Shown here: in pieces, positions 1 to 11,244 of the stretch
Layout of the letters: the number at the start of each line of letters is the position of its first letter
Position numbering within the stretch: position 1 is the first letter of the stretch
Assembly (NCBI GenBank): GCA_014529385.2
Contig: CM043964.1
Span: 8,693,497 to 8,757,496, forward strand
Direction of reading: 5' to 3'
Source: Adiantum capillus-veneris
Lineage: Eukaryota; Streptophyta; Polypodiopsida; Polypodiales; Pteridaceae
DNA length: 64,000 nt
Notes under the pieces: model-generated
The model's database searches: none
The model's input: the letters and a program-made list of their open reading frames with translations, nothing else
What the model was told of the DNA's origin: nothing
Translations under genes and position numbers: made by a program

Positions 1-1671
1 AAAATCAACCACTGCCTTTGCATCATATGCCTCCACTTCTAAGCTCTTTACAACACCCAAGCATTTTACTTTTTGATGGTTTGCCAATCTGATCCGAAAA
101 CCTGACACCCCAGCCACTGTGAGACCCATCTTCTCAACGCATGAGTGTGTTATGACGCATATTTGGGCTCCGCCATCCACATAACCTTGTCCCAAATTTT
201 TCCTTTTATGCCACACATCTACTATTGGACAAATGTCTGGTAGCTCATCCATTGCCAACACCTTTACTGAACCTCTCTCTGGCTCTTTCTCCATTGGGTT
301 AACCATCCTCTTCCACTGTCGCTTTAGCTTAGGCACCATCTCTATAAGCTGCCCAAAAGTAACATCTGCCTTCCTACTCGTCAGATCCTCCTTTAAGTCA
401 TAGCTTAATTGCCCATCCCCTAGTGGAAAATCTGAAACATGAAACTTTCGACGAGCTCTCCTTTTCCTCTTGGCCTTGACATCCTCGCCTTCATGGCTCT
501 TTCCTTTCTTCTTACTAGGACTTGGGGCACTTCTTCCTTCCTTATCCTCTGTGGTCCTCTTCCCAATAGGCATCACTAATGTATCCTCTAGCTTTGATGC
601 CTTCTCCAAGGTGACTACACTTAGCACTTTTGTCTTTCCCTTTTCCTCCTGAGTCAGTCCACTGGTTCCTTCGTCTCCCTTAATTTCGATGCCATAATCA
701 TTTGACCTAGTTAGCACCTGTCTTGGCAATGGATACATGTCTCCCCCCATCCTTGGTGGCTTATCACATTGCGGGCTGATGTGACCCAACTCTCCACAAT
801 TATAACATGTGGGCGTCTGCCTCCAAAACCTACTATTACTTTGTCCAACACCATTCCTAGGCCTTTCTTCACCTCCTTGCTGATTTGCAAACCTCCCTCG
901 ACCTCGATTATTTCCAACTTGACCTAGCATGTTTAGGCTGAGATTCTTCATCAAATCAACCACTTGCCTCATGTCTTGCCTTAGGCCATCATCTTGCGCT
1001 GCTGTAGTGACCACCGCTGGCATAACCTGAGTAGTAACAGGAACCACTGGTTCATGATGAACCCCTGACATGCGCCCTTGTAAAGACTCTATAGGCTGAA
1101 ATTCAGACCTCATTGACAAAGACTCCACCCCTAACTGGCTCATTTTCCTCAGCTTCCACTCTTTGTTCCTTGCTACCTCTAGTGCATCTTCATATGTCCT
1201 AGGCTTCTTTAGCTCTACTCTCCAACGTATATTCTCCCAAAGACCAGCCAAGAACCTGTCCTTCTTCATCATGTCAGGCGGGGGTACCTGTGGTGCTAAA
1301 GCCTTGCACATTCTCTCCCATGCCAATGAAAACTTACGTATGTACGCATCTACTGGCTCACCTTCCTTTTGCACCAAAGCCTGTACTTCTTGCCACACTT
1401 TGTCAGGGTTTTCTATCTTCACAAACTCCACTTCCAATCCATGCCTTAGATTGTCCCAACTCAATCTTATAGGTGGATCAGCCATACGCAACTCCTCTTC
1501 AAATGCTTTGGACCAAGCTCGTGCATCACTCTTCAAACAAATTTGGAGAAGGCGTAACATTTGCGTAGGGTCATGAATCTGGTTGCTAATGCAGGCAACC
1601 TCCATCTTTTCCAAAAATTCTTCCACATCTTCATCACTTCTTCCATGAAACTCGGGATAAGAGAAAGCCAT
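1..1671 (-). CDS. Ty3/gypsy Gag-protease polyprotein, N-terminal part (gypsy-1), runs off left edge
   Basis: The minus strand is open for 557 codons from the ATG at 1671 to the window edge with no stop. Residues about 1-180 form a retrotransposon Gag capsid-like domain (W53, FLAGLW at 140-145). Residues 289-302 are a CCHC zinc knuckle (C289, C292, H297, C302), which binds the element's RNA. A basic stretch (K387-R408) follows. Residues 497-515 look like the start of an aspartic protease (YVDGG, D499), with the usual D-S/T-G replaced by D-G-G. Reverse transcriptase and integrase would lie outside the window to the left. The start is the first ATG after the leader. The frame is unbroken, unlike every other retroelement copy here, so this is probably the youngest insertion. 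The family is secure from Gag, zinc knuckle and protease order; whether the whole element is functional cannot be seen. Confidence 0.85.
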   Translation of the reverse strand, partial: MAFSYPEFHGRSDEDVEEFLEKMEVACISNQIHDPTQMLRLLQICLKSDARAWSKAFEEELRMADPPIRLSWDNLRHGLEVEFVKIENPDKVWQEVQALVQKEGEPVDAYIRKFSLAWERMCKALAPQVPPPDMMKKDRFLAGLWENIRWRVELKKPRTYEDALEVARNKEWKLRKMSQLGVESLSMRSEFQPIESLQGRMSGVHHEPVVPVTTQVMPAVVTTAAQDDGLRQDMRQVVDLMKNLSLNMLGQVGNNRGRGRFANQQGGEERPRNGVGQSNSRFWRQTPTCYNCGELGHISPQCDKPPRMGGDMYPLPRQVLTRSNDYGIEIKGDEGTSGLTQEEKGKTKVLSVVTLEKASKLEDTLVMPIGKRTTEDKEGRSAPSPSKKKGKSHEGEDVKAKRKRRARRKFHVSDFPLGDGQLSYDLKEDLTSRKADVTFGQLIEMVPKLKRQWKRMVNPMEKEPERGSVKVLAMDELPDICPIVDVWHKRKNLGQGYVDGGAQICVITHSCVEKMGLTVAGVSGFRIRLANHQKVKCLGVVKSLEVEAYDAKAVVDF

Positions 1672-2704
1672 GGCTACCCAAATTATGATGCTTTGAGAAC
1701 CCCTTCGAACACACGTGCAAGAACCCAAAACTTTTCACTTCCCAATCCCCAGAAACTTCAATGGAGCTCAACTTTAGATAAGGACAAACACATGCACATC
1801 AAATGAGTTTTCATAGTTGATCATCGGAATGACAACAGGCAAAGGACATTCCAGGATCTCTCTCAATCTTCTTGGCCCAAACATAAAGACTATGCGCTGC
1901 TGGAAAAAGATCTTCCTGGACACATGAACATTAATCTGAATTCTTTGCGTTAAATGAAAAGGAGTGAACTGAGGGCCATTTTGATCATCCATTAAAGCCA
2001 ACCATGAAGCTCCCAAGAAGGCACACCTGACTCAACCTCTGATTTTGCCAAAATTTCAGCAGCATAACACCATAAATGGCTCAAAATACCAAAAAACCAG
2101 CCATCATAACTTGGGAAAATTTCGACAGAGTTTCCCCAGAAGTAGAGCAGTAGGAACCCAAAATATAGACTGTCTATGTATGCATAAACTGTCAACAATA
2201 GAACCCGAGCATCAAGTAGGACTCACTAGTACATAGCCTATGGCGAGGTCACGAAAAGGGTGCTCCAGCTACCTGTATCACCGAAAGGATCTCCACATTT
2301 GAGAATCCCCCAGCTCAATAAAAACCTCACGCTATCGACCCTCACACGAAAGCTAATGCAAATCGCGTATAGTCAAGTCTCAGAAATGACTATCTTCCAG
2401 ACCAAGTCTCAGAAATGGCTGGGACTGCCAAATAAAACCATATATGGCTCCACAAAGGCGTACAATGGCAGTTTCCACAAGTAACGTACAATCCAACAGA
2501 CAATGCGCTCAAATAGGCGCCAAGTGATGCATTCCCACAACAACTGCAAGTGACATCACTGTACTCCAGCTACCTGTACCTGTGTGAATCACCTGTACCT
2601 GTCCCTGTCCCTGTTCCTGTAACCTGTAACCTGTAACCTGTAATCTGCAACCTGCAATCCCGAAGCTCGAAGCTTGAAGCTCGAAGCAGAAGGTACTCGA
2701 AGAA
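1672..2704 (-). other. 5' untranslated leader of gypsy-1
   Basis: This lies between the primer binding site and the gag ATG on the minus strand. No convincing frame is seen on either strand. A short CTGTAACCTG/CTGTACCTG direct repeat sits at about 2568-2650. The role as leader follows from position only. Confidence 0.55.
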
Positions 2705-2706
2705 GA

Positions 2707-2724
2707 TCCTCCGTGGGGGCGCCA
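2707..2724 (-). other. primer binding site of gypsy-1
   Basis: On the minus strand this reads TGGCGCCCCCACGGAGGA, starting six bases after the inferred LTR end (CACA). The TGGCGCC start is common in plant gypsy elements. The tRNA was not identified. Confidence 0.55.
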
Positions 2725-2907
2725 AAAGAATGTGAGCGGGATGAAAACACACACAGCGCCTCTATAACGACCCGACACACACTCTTGGGAAGATACACAC
2801 ACACACTATGGGGCACCACTCAGCTTACACAACACACCTGGCCGAGACAGGGAACACACCTCTGGAGTGAGAGGAGAGAGACTATCCACTTGCCCACTCC
2901 ACACAGA

Positions 2908-2908
<1 letters not shown>

Positions 2909-2943
<35 letters not shown>
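2909..2943. repeat. (AC)n microsatellite
   Basis: About 17 uninterrupted AC units inside the gypsy-1 LTR. Confidence 0.95.
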
Positions 2944-2947
<4 letters not shown>

Positions 2948-3885
2948 CTCAGCTCAAAAGAGAAGAAATTCTGATGTTTAGATACAAATGAGCTTGGGCC
3001 AACACCAATGGGGCAAACAGCTCACACAATATGGGTACAAGATACCAGATACAATCACAAATTGGAGAAGAAGCTTCACTCACCGGAGAAGATTACACAG
3101 AAAAACAGCAGAAAAAGAGTGAGGAATTTGGCAAAATGGACAGCGCCATCGCGTCCGGAACGGCCCAAAACCCCAGTCTACAATGTCAAAGTGCTCAAAT
3201 CCGACCTCGGATGAGCAGTTTACGGCCAAAACAGGCTCCAAAAACCCAAAAAACACACCTGCGGCTGTTCCTCCTCTCTTCTCCACGTTTTTTCTGGTCT
3301 TCTCTCAGTTTTTTCAGTTCCCACACTTAGCTTTATTAGTTGGGCACCCTTGGCCTTTTAGATGACCTCAAACGGACCCCGAACAGGCCAAAAACTGACC
3401 TCGCAGTGCATAGTTGTCACCTTTTTGCATCATTCGCACACCTGGCACTCAGCTTTTTTCCAATAATGCATCTCGCCACCACGTGAAGTGGCCCCAAAAA
3501 AAGGTCCTCATGATGACCTTTCTGCATAATTCTCACAAGCAAACACCCACGTTGTGTCCGTCCTCATCTGCGTGCAAATATTGACCTCGTTCGCCCTCCT
3601 GACGCCACTAGATGCCATCTGACGCACCTGCTGACCTCACGTCGTCGGCCCGCGGATAGCTTCCTCGAGAAGTTTTACGCGCTACCAACTCCTCCTTATT
3701 GTAGAAAAAACACACTGGTACTGGTAATAGTGAAAATCGATGCACTATGTACATGCTGTCCTACCTGTACACATGTGGGCCCCACGTAACCACCTGGCTC
3801 TGGAAAATGGGCAATACTTTATTTGATGCACCATGCATGGGTATGTACATATGCGCAATCCCTTGCTCCAAAAAACTCCTGACAA

Positions 3886-3928
3886 CGTGCAAAAGGAAAA
3901 TGCTCACTCTTGCACGTATTTATTTATG
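3886..3928 (-). promoter_or_regulatory. LTR core promoter: TATA-like box followed by a 7-bp stem hairpin
   Basis: On the minus strand a CATAAATAAATA box (3917-3928) is followed at once by CGTGCAA, a 17-nt loop, and TTGCACG (3886-3916). Box and hairpin recur in the palindromic element at 53 kb, where the box reads CTATAAATAAATA in both arms and the same loop forms the centre. Confidence 0.5.
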
Positions 3929-4056
3929 GGTTTCTTGGATGCCCAAAATTGAGTACAAATTGGCCGGTCGGACATAATTGGCCAAAGCTCATAAAGAGCA
4001 CTTGAATAATCAAATATACATAAAATGATCAAGTACCAAAGTCGCAATTATTAACA

Positions 4057-5092
4057 GCAATGGATTTTTGACCTAGTCGCTTTTGACCTAGTCGTTTTTG
4101 ACCTAGAATGCACCTAAATTCTTAGCAATGATTCCCCAATAACCCGCCTATGCTTAGTTTTTTATTTTGAAGTGTAAATTTCTACTTATGATGAAATTAG
4201 TCCGCGGGTCGACGACGCCAAAAGCTACGAAATACCATGAAGTGTTTACGTCAATGCGTAGAGCTCTTACCTGCGGTTGCAATGCAACAACAATGCGACT
4301 ACAATGTGACAACCGGGGAGGGAGTAGGAAGCACGAGAAGGAGAGAAGTGAGCGCCGTTAGCTCACACAGTGTATTTCATTATCCAATAACTTAGTAACA
4401 GCGTACACAAAGTGTCTTTTATACCTTAGCCAAGGTTTTTGGTGGTCAAGACTCAAAACTAATAATTTTGGAGCTCTAATTAAAGATAGGTAATGACAAG
4501 TTGATAAAATCTGGAAGCTTGTAGGCCCGGCTCATCTATTACAAATTTTATCCGAAATCTAGGAGTTACAATATTCTTGATTTATAAAAAATAATAAGTG
4601 TTTTTACAATGAGAGCTCCAAAAATGGTATCCGAGTTAGCTTGTTGGTAGCATTCCCCCCTCCTCGCCTATGTTGTCCCTTGACATAGCTTTATGGGCTG
4701 AAATAGTCTTCAGATTGACGGCTAATGAGGTAGTCTTTAAGCGCATTTAGGGCCTTTTTCGATTCGTATCTGATTTTTCTCTCTTTTTTTGGCACCTGCA
4801 AAAACTGCATCGTGACTCTGTTTTTAAGCTCTATTGCTGAGTAGACTACAAATCTCAAAGTTCAGTTGCTGATCACTGGCCCAAATATTTTCGTTCTTCA
4901 AGTGAAGAACCGTGTGTAGAACGCTTTCTCAAACGCCACCATATTGTGAGAAGGTAAGAACATACATCTGGCGTAGAAGCCATAGAGGACTTCTTCTAAA
5001 GGTTGGGTGCTTAGGCCACGCAGAAGAATCCTCTCTCTCTCTCCTTCTCACGTACAACAGCAATAGGACCACTTTCTCTCTCTCTCTCTCAC

Positions 5093-5094
<2 letters not shown>
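4057..5094. other. intergenic, no gene recognised
   Basis: Flank of gypsy-1. TTTTGACCTAGTCG is repeated about three times at 4066-4107. The rest is AT-rich with no supported frame. Confidence 0.5.

Positions 5095-5126
<32 letters not shown>
5095..5126. repeat. (CA)n microsatellite next to a (TC)n run
   Basis: CA repeat preceded by TC-rich sequence from about 5031. The short open frames across it are low-complexity artefacts. Confidence 0.95.
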
Positions 5127-5129
<3 letters not shown>

Positions 5130-5139
5130 ACCCCATCCC

Positions 5140-5577
5140 CCCTCTCCCTTTGGTGTTGTGCGCTCAGTCCGTAGGAACACCCACTCTCCCATCCGGGCGC
5201 TCACTCTTTTAAGCTCAGCTATTTCTTTTAGCAGCTCTTCTTCTTGTTGCACCCGCATTAAAGCGAGGTCTGTGTTGAGACTGCTCCAGTTTAAACACCA
5301 GCTCTTTGTTCTTTTTCTCTAATGCTTCGTAGACTTCATCTGTTCCTTTGATCGAGGCTACTATGGGATTTTCTCGTATTTGCCACAAGAAAGTTTGATG
5401 ATCATTTATTCTCTGCTCTGAGTATTGCAGGGAGGCTTTCGCTACATCTAACTATACTTGAATCTTCTGAACTCGCAAAGTTTTAGTTAGAAGTTCGTTG
5501 GTAACTTCTGTTAGTTGTTCATCGTTGGCTTTGTAAGCATCTGACAACTTCGTAAGTAGGTCACCGAGCACCTCCAT
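5140..5577 (-). pseudogene. remnant of an unrecognised coiled-coil protein gene
   Basis: Minus-strand reading from the ATG at 5577 gives a strongly helical, charged product (MEVLGDLLTKLSDAYK near the start, then KNKELVFKLEQSQ, and in another frame LLKEIAELKRVSARMGEW). The coding sense continues across one in-frame TAG, probably a former CAG, near 5461 and one frameshift near 5270, then dissolves into the CA repeat. The alternation of hydrophobic and charged residues suggests a coiled coil. No catalytic motif is visible and I do not recognise the family. It may be host sequence or part of a mobile element; the next feature to the right is repeat H. Confidence 0.4.
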
Positions 5578-5617
5578 CTCCTTACCAATTACATACTAGC
5601 ACGGTTGGGTGGAGACT

Positions 5618-5743
5618 AGCACACGATAGGGAGTCGCCATTTGAGCAAGAAAAAGAGGCCCGAGGGCTTGTTGCAGCTGGGTGTGGCCTTCGTTGGTAGA
5701 CAACAGTGTATCTGGTGGCGAATCAAGGAAGTGGCGTCAATTG
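5618..5743 (+). repeat. repeat H, copy 1, left piece
   Basis: It matches 29818-29938 almost base for base (for example GTGTATCTGGTGGCGAATCA in both). It is cut at 5743 by copia-1 and resumes at 11250 after the duplicated AATTG. Confidence 0.8.
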
Positions 5744-5886
5744 TGCTGAGATGTAGAGAGAAAAAGAGAGAGACGAGACAAGAGACACACCATATACGCT
5801 CCCAAAGACTGATTCATATTGAGGACAAGATAAAAATATATAGGTGAGACCAAGTTCAGTAGAGTGAGCCATATATAGCTCCAACA
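5744..5886 (-). repeat. 3' LTR of copia-1
   Basis: 143 bp, with a handful of differences from 11102-11244, including TGC for TGT at the inner end of the alignment (5744). It contains the TATATATAG-type AT-rich promoter region. Confidence 0.93.
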
Positions 5887-6133
5887 CCCCCACTCAAACA
5901 AAGGTCTCTAGCTTTGGATGAAAAAGCCCTTAGAGAGTTCAAGGGAAAAACCCAAGCCCCTATACAATGCGAAATATGAACCAGCGGTGATGATGTGAAA
6001 GTAAATTGTGCATCTATGTACAAATATTCAAGTGACTTAGATATCACAAGGTGAAAATGTGGAGTGTGCATAGTGCATGGTACCTAAAAGATTACAATGT
6101 CATATGTACAAAGCTATTACAATAGCAAAGAAG

Positions 6134-9100
6134 CTAATCTAGAAAGAGTGAGTCCGAAGCAACTCCAAGCTCCGAGCGCAAGAGGATGAAACGTGACTCA
6201 TTGAGGCCTTTGGTCAAAATGTCTGCAATCATCTGGTCACTTGAACAGTGTTCAACCATAATGGTTCCTTTGCGTACTTCATACCTGACATAATGATAAT
6301 GGACAGCAATGTGCTTTGACTTATTATGTTGAACATAGTCTTTTGCAATACTAATAGCACTTTGGTTGTCACACCGCAAGGGTGTGCTAGAAAGAGGAGA
6401 GTGACCAATATCAACCAGCATTTGTCGAAGCCAAATCAACTCACGAGCTGCAAGTGATGCCGCAACATATTCTAACTCAGTCGTAGAAACTACAACACAA
6501 AGTTGTTTCTTACTGGTCCAAGAAACAAGACAACCATTTATAAGGAAGCAATTTCCACTAGTAGATCGCATAGATAAATGTGAGCTTGCCTAGTCTACAT
6601 CTATGTAACCCAAAAGAGAAAGAGATTGCATAGAATCCGATGTGAGTTGTCGTCGATAGACTAAACCAAAATCTGTAGTGTCTTTCAAGTATTTCAATAC
6701 ACGCTTTGCAGCAGACCAATGCTTAAGAGAAGGACATGCAAGATGTTGTCCAAGATAATTAGCAGCAAACAGAATATCAGGACGAGTGTTCATGCCAACA
6801 AACTGAAGACATCCAATCAAGTTAGCATAAGGTTGATTTGTGACAAGTTGACCGCCATTGTCAGAAGTATTCTTCGTAGAGCTCGCAAGACAAGGTGTAT
6901 TGGATGAATGTGCAGATTCCATACCAAATTTTTGAATAGTATCTGCAATAAACTTTGATTGTCGAAGGAATAAAATACCTTTTGTACGGTTCCGTTGGAT
7001 TTGAATGCCAAGACAAGGTGAATCTCTCCAAGATCCACCATATCGAATGCAGAAGACAATAAATTTTTCACTTGCTGAAGAAATCCCAAATCATTGGAAA
7101 CAAGGATGGTATCATCCACATAAAGAGCAAGAATCACAAAACTGCTACCTTGGCGTTTTATGTATAAGTTGGGGTCTGACGAGCAAGAGATGAATCCTTT
7201 AGAGGTGAGAAAAAGATCAAATTTTGTATACCAGGCTCGCGAAGTTTGTTTGAGACCATATAGTGCCTTATGGAGTTGAGCAACAAGGTCTTCTTTACCT
7301 AGAATAACAAACCCTTTTGGTTGTTCCATATAAATTTCCTCTTCCAAGTCACCATTAAGAAAAGCAGTTCGCACATCCATTTGATTAGATTCTAAATCAA
7401 ATTGAACAGCAAATGCCAATAAAACTCGAACACTTGTAATGCGAACAACTGGTGAAAAACTCTCTTGATAATCAACACCAGCTACTTGGGAGTAACCTTT
7501 TGCAACTAAACGCGCCTTGAACTTGTCAAAAGATCCATCTGCTTTTACTTTTGTCTTATACACCCACTTACATTTAATAGCTGTACGACCAGGAGGTAAT
7601 TCAGTTAGTATCCATGTACCTTTAGAGATAAGAGAATCGTACTCTGCTTCCATAGCCTCTTGCCATTGATCCTTTTGTGGTGAGGAGATAGCTTCATCAT
7701 AAGTAACGGGATCTTCAGAAGTAGAAAAAGCATTATCAGCAATATCGTCATCATAAACATGACATGAGCCATGTTCAAAATCAATAGGCAGATCAACAAA
7801 AATATCAATATCATCATTGGCAACATTTGGAATGGATGGTTGTGAAGTGGGAAGTTGCTCTATAGGAAGAGTTTCATCTTCTGAAAGAAATGGAAAAGCT
7901 TGAAGCAATGATTTAGTATCATCCGAATCATCCATGGACCATGAGCCTCCCATAAGCTGTTCGTTAAAAGTAGCATCACGATTCACAATTACTTTCTTGG
8001 AGGAAGGGTCATAGAATTTGTAGCCTTTGGAAGTGTCAGAATATCCAATAAAAATAACTTTAAGACCAGGAGCATCAAGCTTTGTTCGTGTTTCTTTGGG
8101 AACATGAATATAAGCAATACATCCAAAGGTTCGAAAATGAGATAGAGAAGGAATGTCACCTGTCCATGCCGTGATGGGTATCTTACCAGAGGGTGCAGTA
8201 GTAGGAAGATGATTCTGAATAAATGCTGCTGTCAAAGTAGCTTCAGCCCAGTTAACACGAGATAAGCCAGAATGAATCAGCATACATCTTACAGCATTGA
8301 GAATAGTGCGATTCTTTCGTTCAGCAATACCATTCTGTTGAGGCGAATATGGAATAGTGTGTTCATGATGAATTCCACTGTCAGCACAGTAACTCACAAA
8401 CTCTCGAGAAATATGTTCGCCTCCATTGTCACTACGAAGCTTCTTAAGGCGACGAACAGTTTGAAGTTTCGCAGCCTTGTGGAAATGTTTGAAAACAAAT
8501 AAGGCTTCAGATTTTTGTCTAAGTAGAAATACAGTCATATACCTTGAGAAATCATCAATGAAAGTAATGAAGTAGCGATATTGTGATCTCGAAGAAGGTA
8601 GAGGTCCACATATATCAGTATGAACAAGATCCAATATGTCATGAGAATGAGTTGTATTTGAAAGACGAAAGGGTTTACGATTGTGTTTCCCAAGAGCACA
8701 AAATTCACAAATTCCCATATGGGGATGGGCTTTAAGATCCATGCCATGAACAAGATCACGACGTTGAAGATCAAGGAGTTTTGAGAAATCAGCATGAACA
8801 AAATGGTGATGCCATACTTTGCAATCATGATCACCTGGAGCAGTGACAATATTTGCTAGAGCATCGTTGAGAGAGAGTTCAAACAAATTACCGTTTCGAG
8901 GAGCAGTGGCTATAGTCTGTCCATCTTTCTCAATTCGGCATTTGGTATGATCAAATCCAACAAACAGACCAAGATCAACAAGTCTAGCAACTGAAAGAAG
9001 ATTACGTTGAAGATCTGGTACATGTAATACTCGTAAAATTCGAGTGGAAGAAGATAAGGTACCAAGATATAAGTCTCCAATACCCTTTACTTGATAAGTA

Positions 9101-10316
9101 GTATCATCAACAAGATAAACAACACGTTGAACTGGTAGTGGATGATAGTTATGGAGCCACTTAGACTGATATGTCATATTTTCTGTAGCACCAGAATCGA
9201 CAATAAAAAGTGATCCATCACGTACATGAAGTATTCTGTCTGGAGCAACTGAACATAGGACGCAGCTTGTTTCTGGTACAATGTTGTTTCGATGTTCAGT
9301 AGCATATGCTCTATTCCAATCTGTGTCGAATCGACGCTTATAGCACATATGAGTGGGATGATCAGATCGTCCACAATATTCACAAGAAGAAGAAGAAGAG
9401 TCTCTAGATAAACATGGTTGTTTTGTGGTAACATTGTGTTCTTCATCATATTGACGTGCCCAACAATCATCTTCAGTATGGCCATTTCTGTTGCAGTAAG
9501 AACATTGCTTATTAGGAAATTTGAGACGAGAGAAAATATTACCGCGACGGCCACCTCTGCGGTTTCCTCATTGAAATGGACGCCTTCGAGCATAAAAAGC
9601 ACGTTCCATCTCTTGTGACTCAATCTCCTCTTGTGAAATCATAGTTGTATCGTGACTAGAATTCGGACGTTTTGACGTTGAGAGTATTCAATTAAAGACA
9701 TGCAAGCTTGGTCGAAATCAAGACCATCTTTATTAGAGAGAATAGTAACAATTTTATCATAAGAAGAGTCCTTCACCATATCAAGGAGAAGTGTAATCAG
9801 TTGCTTTTGTGGAACAGGATCACTGACAGTAGCAAGTTGATTAATAATAGATTTGAAAGATTCAATATGTCCCATCATGGCAGTACCAACTTCATATTGT
9901 AACTTGTTAAGCAACCCTCTCAAATAAAGTATTTCTGTAACAGATTTCTTCTCAAAGTTTGCAATAAGGTACTTCCATACGTCGTGGGAAGTAGGCAGTT
10001 CATACATATCAAGCAAAAGGGAATCAGTAAGAGCAGAAAGAATATACCGACGACATGCTTTATCACGTCGTTGCCAATCTGTATAGGCAACATTCCAATC
10101 TTCAAATATAGGTCCTTTAGTGATAAGCACGTTATCATTATCCGTATCAACCGGCTGAGGCGGACAAACACGATTTCCAAGAACAACATCGGAGAGTTCA
10201 TCACCTTCAAGAATTAACAACATCTTTGCTTTCCAGCCTGGAAATCCTTGACCTTGGAAAGGAGGAACAGAACGCTGGCCAGAAGGAAAGCCATTGACGA
10301 GAATATTCATAGCCAT
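6134..10316 (-). pseudogene. copia-1 gag-pol polyprotein, broken by two frameshifts and two stops
   Basis: In order on the minus strand: Gag from the ATG at 10316 (MAMNILVNGFPSG start, UBN2-type capsid region); two zinc knuckles (CSYCNRNGHTEDDC near 9490, CEYCGRSDHPTHMC near 9360); protease (FIVDSGATENM near 9200); integrase with an HHCC finger (CEFCALGK) and a DDE core (HTDICGPL, RSDNGGE, NGIAERKNR); reverse transcriptase with YVDD near 7110; RNase H to the stop at 6134. Lesions are a frameshift near 9655, TGA near 9571 (Q-stop-G), a frameshift near 7005 (one G lost in TTGGC), and TAG near 6590 where a Trp is expected. The order protease-integrase-RT-RNase H makes this copia. Upstream in-frame ATGs exist, but Gag homology begins at 10316. 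Confidence 0.93.
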
Positions 10317-11089
10317 ATCTTGTTGTGAGAAGACGTATAAGATAAGATCGCAGAATCTGCACACCATATCTGGTGAAGGCCGCAATTGAGAATGAGAGAG
10401 ATATGAGTACTGTGTTTTGTCAACGATAAACGTAAGAAGGATGCTCAAGGAACGTCCAAAGATGTGAGAGACGTCACCCAAAAAAAAAGAAGGGTAAGGA
10501 GACGTTAATAATAAACGAGTCCTCAAAATAGAGTGGCGTGAGACGCAAGATTGACGGCCACAATATGAATATCAAAAAGCTAAATCTTCTCGAAAAAGTT
10601 AACGCCAAAATAAAAAAAACGATCGCGGACGCTTCACGAAGAAGTAGGACGAAGAAAGCTGCGTCAAGCTCAATTGTAGTAAAAACAGCATAACTTTCTG
10701 CTGCGAACTCCGATTGACGCAAACCTAGAACTGAAATCAAAGAGCTCGAGGAGGCGAACAAGTTTTGGATGAAAAGGGCCATTGCGCTACGCTCCATTGC
10801 GCTTTTCCGTTTCTCCAAATTTTGAGCAGAACAGCAAGAAAAATTGAGATGAAGTTCAGGGTGTCATTAACAAGAAAATGTAATCAATGATTAGATTGAT
10901 TAGAAATAAACGCCACATGAAACACTAATCATATTCTTGTTAACACAAAAACCACAGTTAACAAAAATCAAGGCTCAAAAATAAAATTTGTAACAATTTT
11001 GAATCTTACATATGAATCGCATACACATACTGTTGTCACCATGAATTGAATCGATCACGCATGAATTGAATCGGCGCGTGATCGTTACC
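10317..11089 (-). other. copia-1 leader between primer site and gag
   Basis: Non-coding leader. A short direct repeat CATGAATTGAATCG occurs at about 11041-11073 next to the primer site. Confidence 0.6.
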
Positions 11090-11101
11090 GCTCTGATACC
11101 A
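11090..11101 (-). other. tRNA-Met primer binding site of copia-1
   Basis: TGGTATCAGAGC on the minus strand, directly adjoining the end of the 5' LTR. Confidence 0.93.
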
Positions 11102-11244
11102 TGTTGAGATGTAGAGAGAAAGAGAGAGAGAAAAGACAAGAGACACACCATATACGCTTCCAAAGACTGATTCATATTGAGGACAAGATACAAATATATA
11201 GGTGAGACCAAGTTCAGTAGAGTGAGCCATATATAGCTCCAACA
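11102..11244 (-). repeat. 5' LTR of copia-1
   Basis: 143 bp, pairs with 5744-5886. The few differences between the two LTRs indicate a moderately recent insertion. Confidence 0.93.

Larger units (their letters stand above)
2731..4056 (-). repeat. 5' LTR of gypsy-1
   Basis: This is inferred as the LTR because it begins TGTTAATA and ends CACA on the minus strand, directly before the primer binding site and gag leader. Length is about 1.33 kb. It holds a TATA-like box at 3917-3928, an (AC)n run, and a small hairpin at 3886-3916. Sequence from 3886 to about 4025 matches the arms and loop of the palindrome at 53028-53452. The partner LTR is outside the window, so the outer boundary rests on the TG/CA ends alone. 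Confidence 0.6.
5744..11244 (-). mobile_element. full-length Ty1/copia retrotransposon (copia-1)
   Basis: The element is 5,501 bp, bounded by two 143-bp LTRs (TGTTGGAG...CTCAACA in element sense). A target duplication AATTG lies on both sides (5739-5743 and 11245-11249). A tRNA-Met primer site abuts the 5' LTR and a G-rich polypurine tract (5887-5895) abuts the 3' LTR. The empty site exists in repeat H copy 2 near 29939. The reading frame is broken, so the copy is non-autonomous today. Confidence 0.95.

Noticed and set aside
711-917. 68-codon minus-strand frame
   Set aside because: Shadow of the gypsy-1 gag frame, which is open through the same bases.
2509-2819. several overlapping short frames on the minus strand
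   Set aside because: They lie in the repeat-rich gypsy leader and LTR end; no motif.
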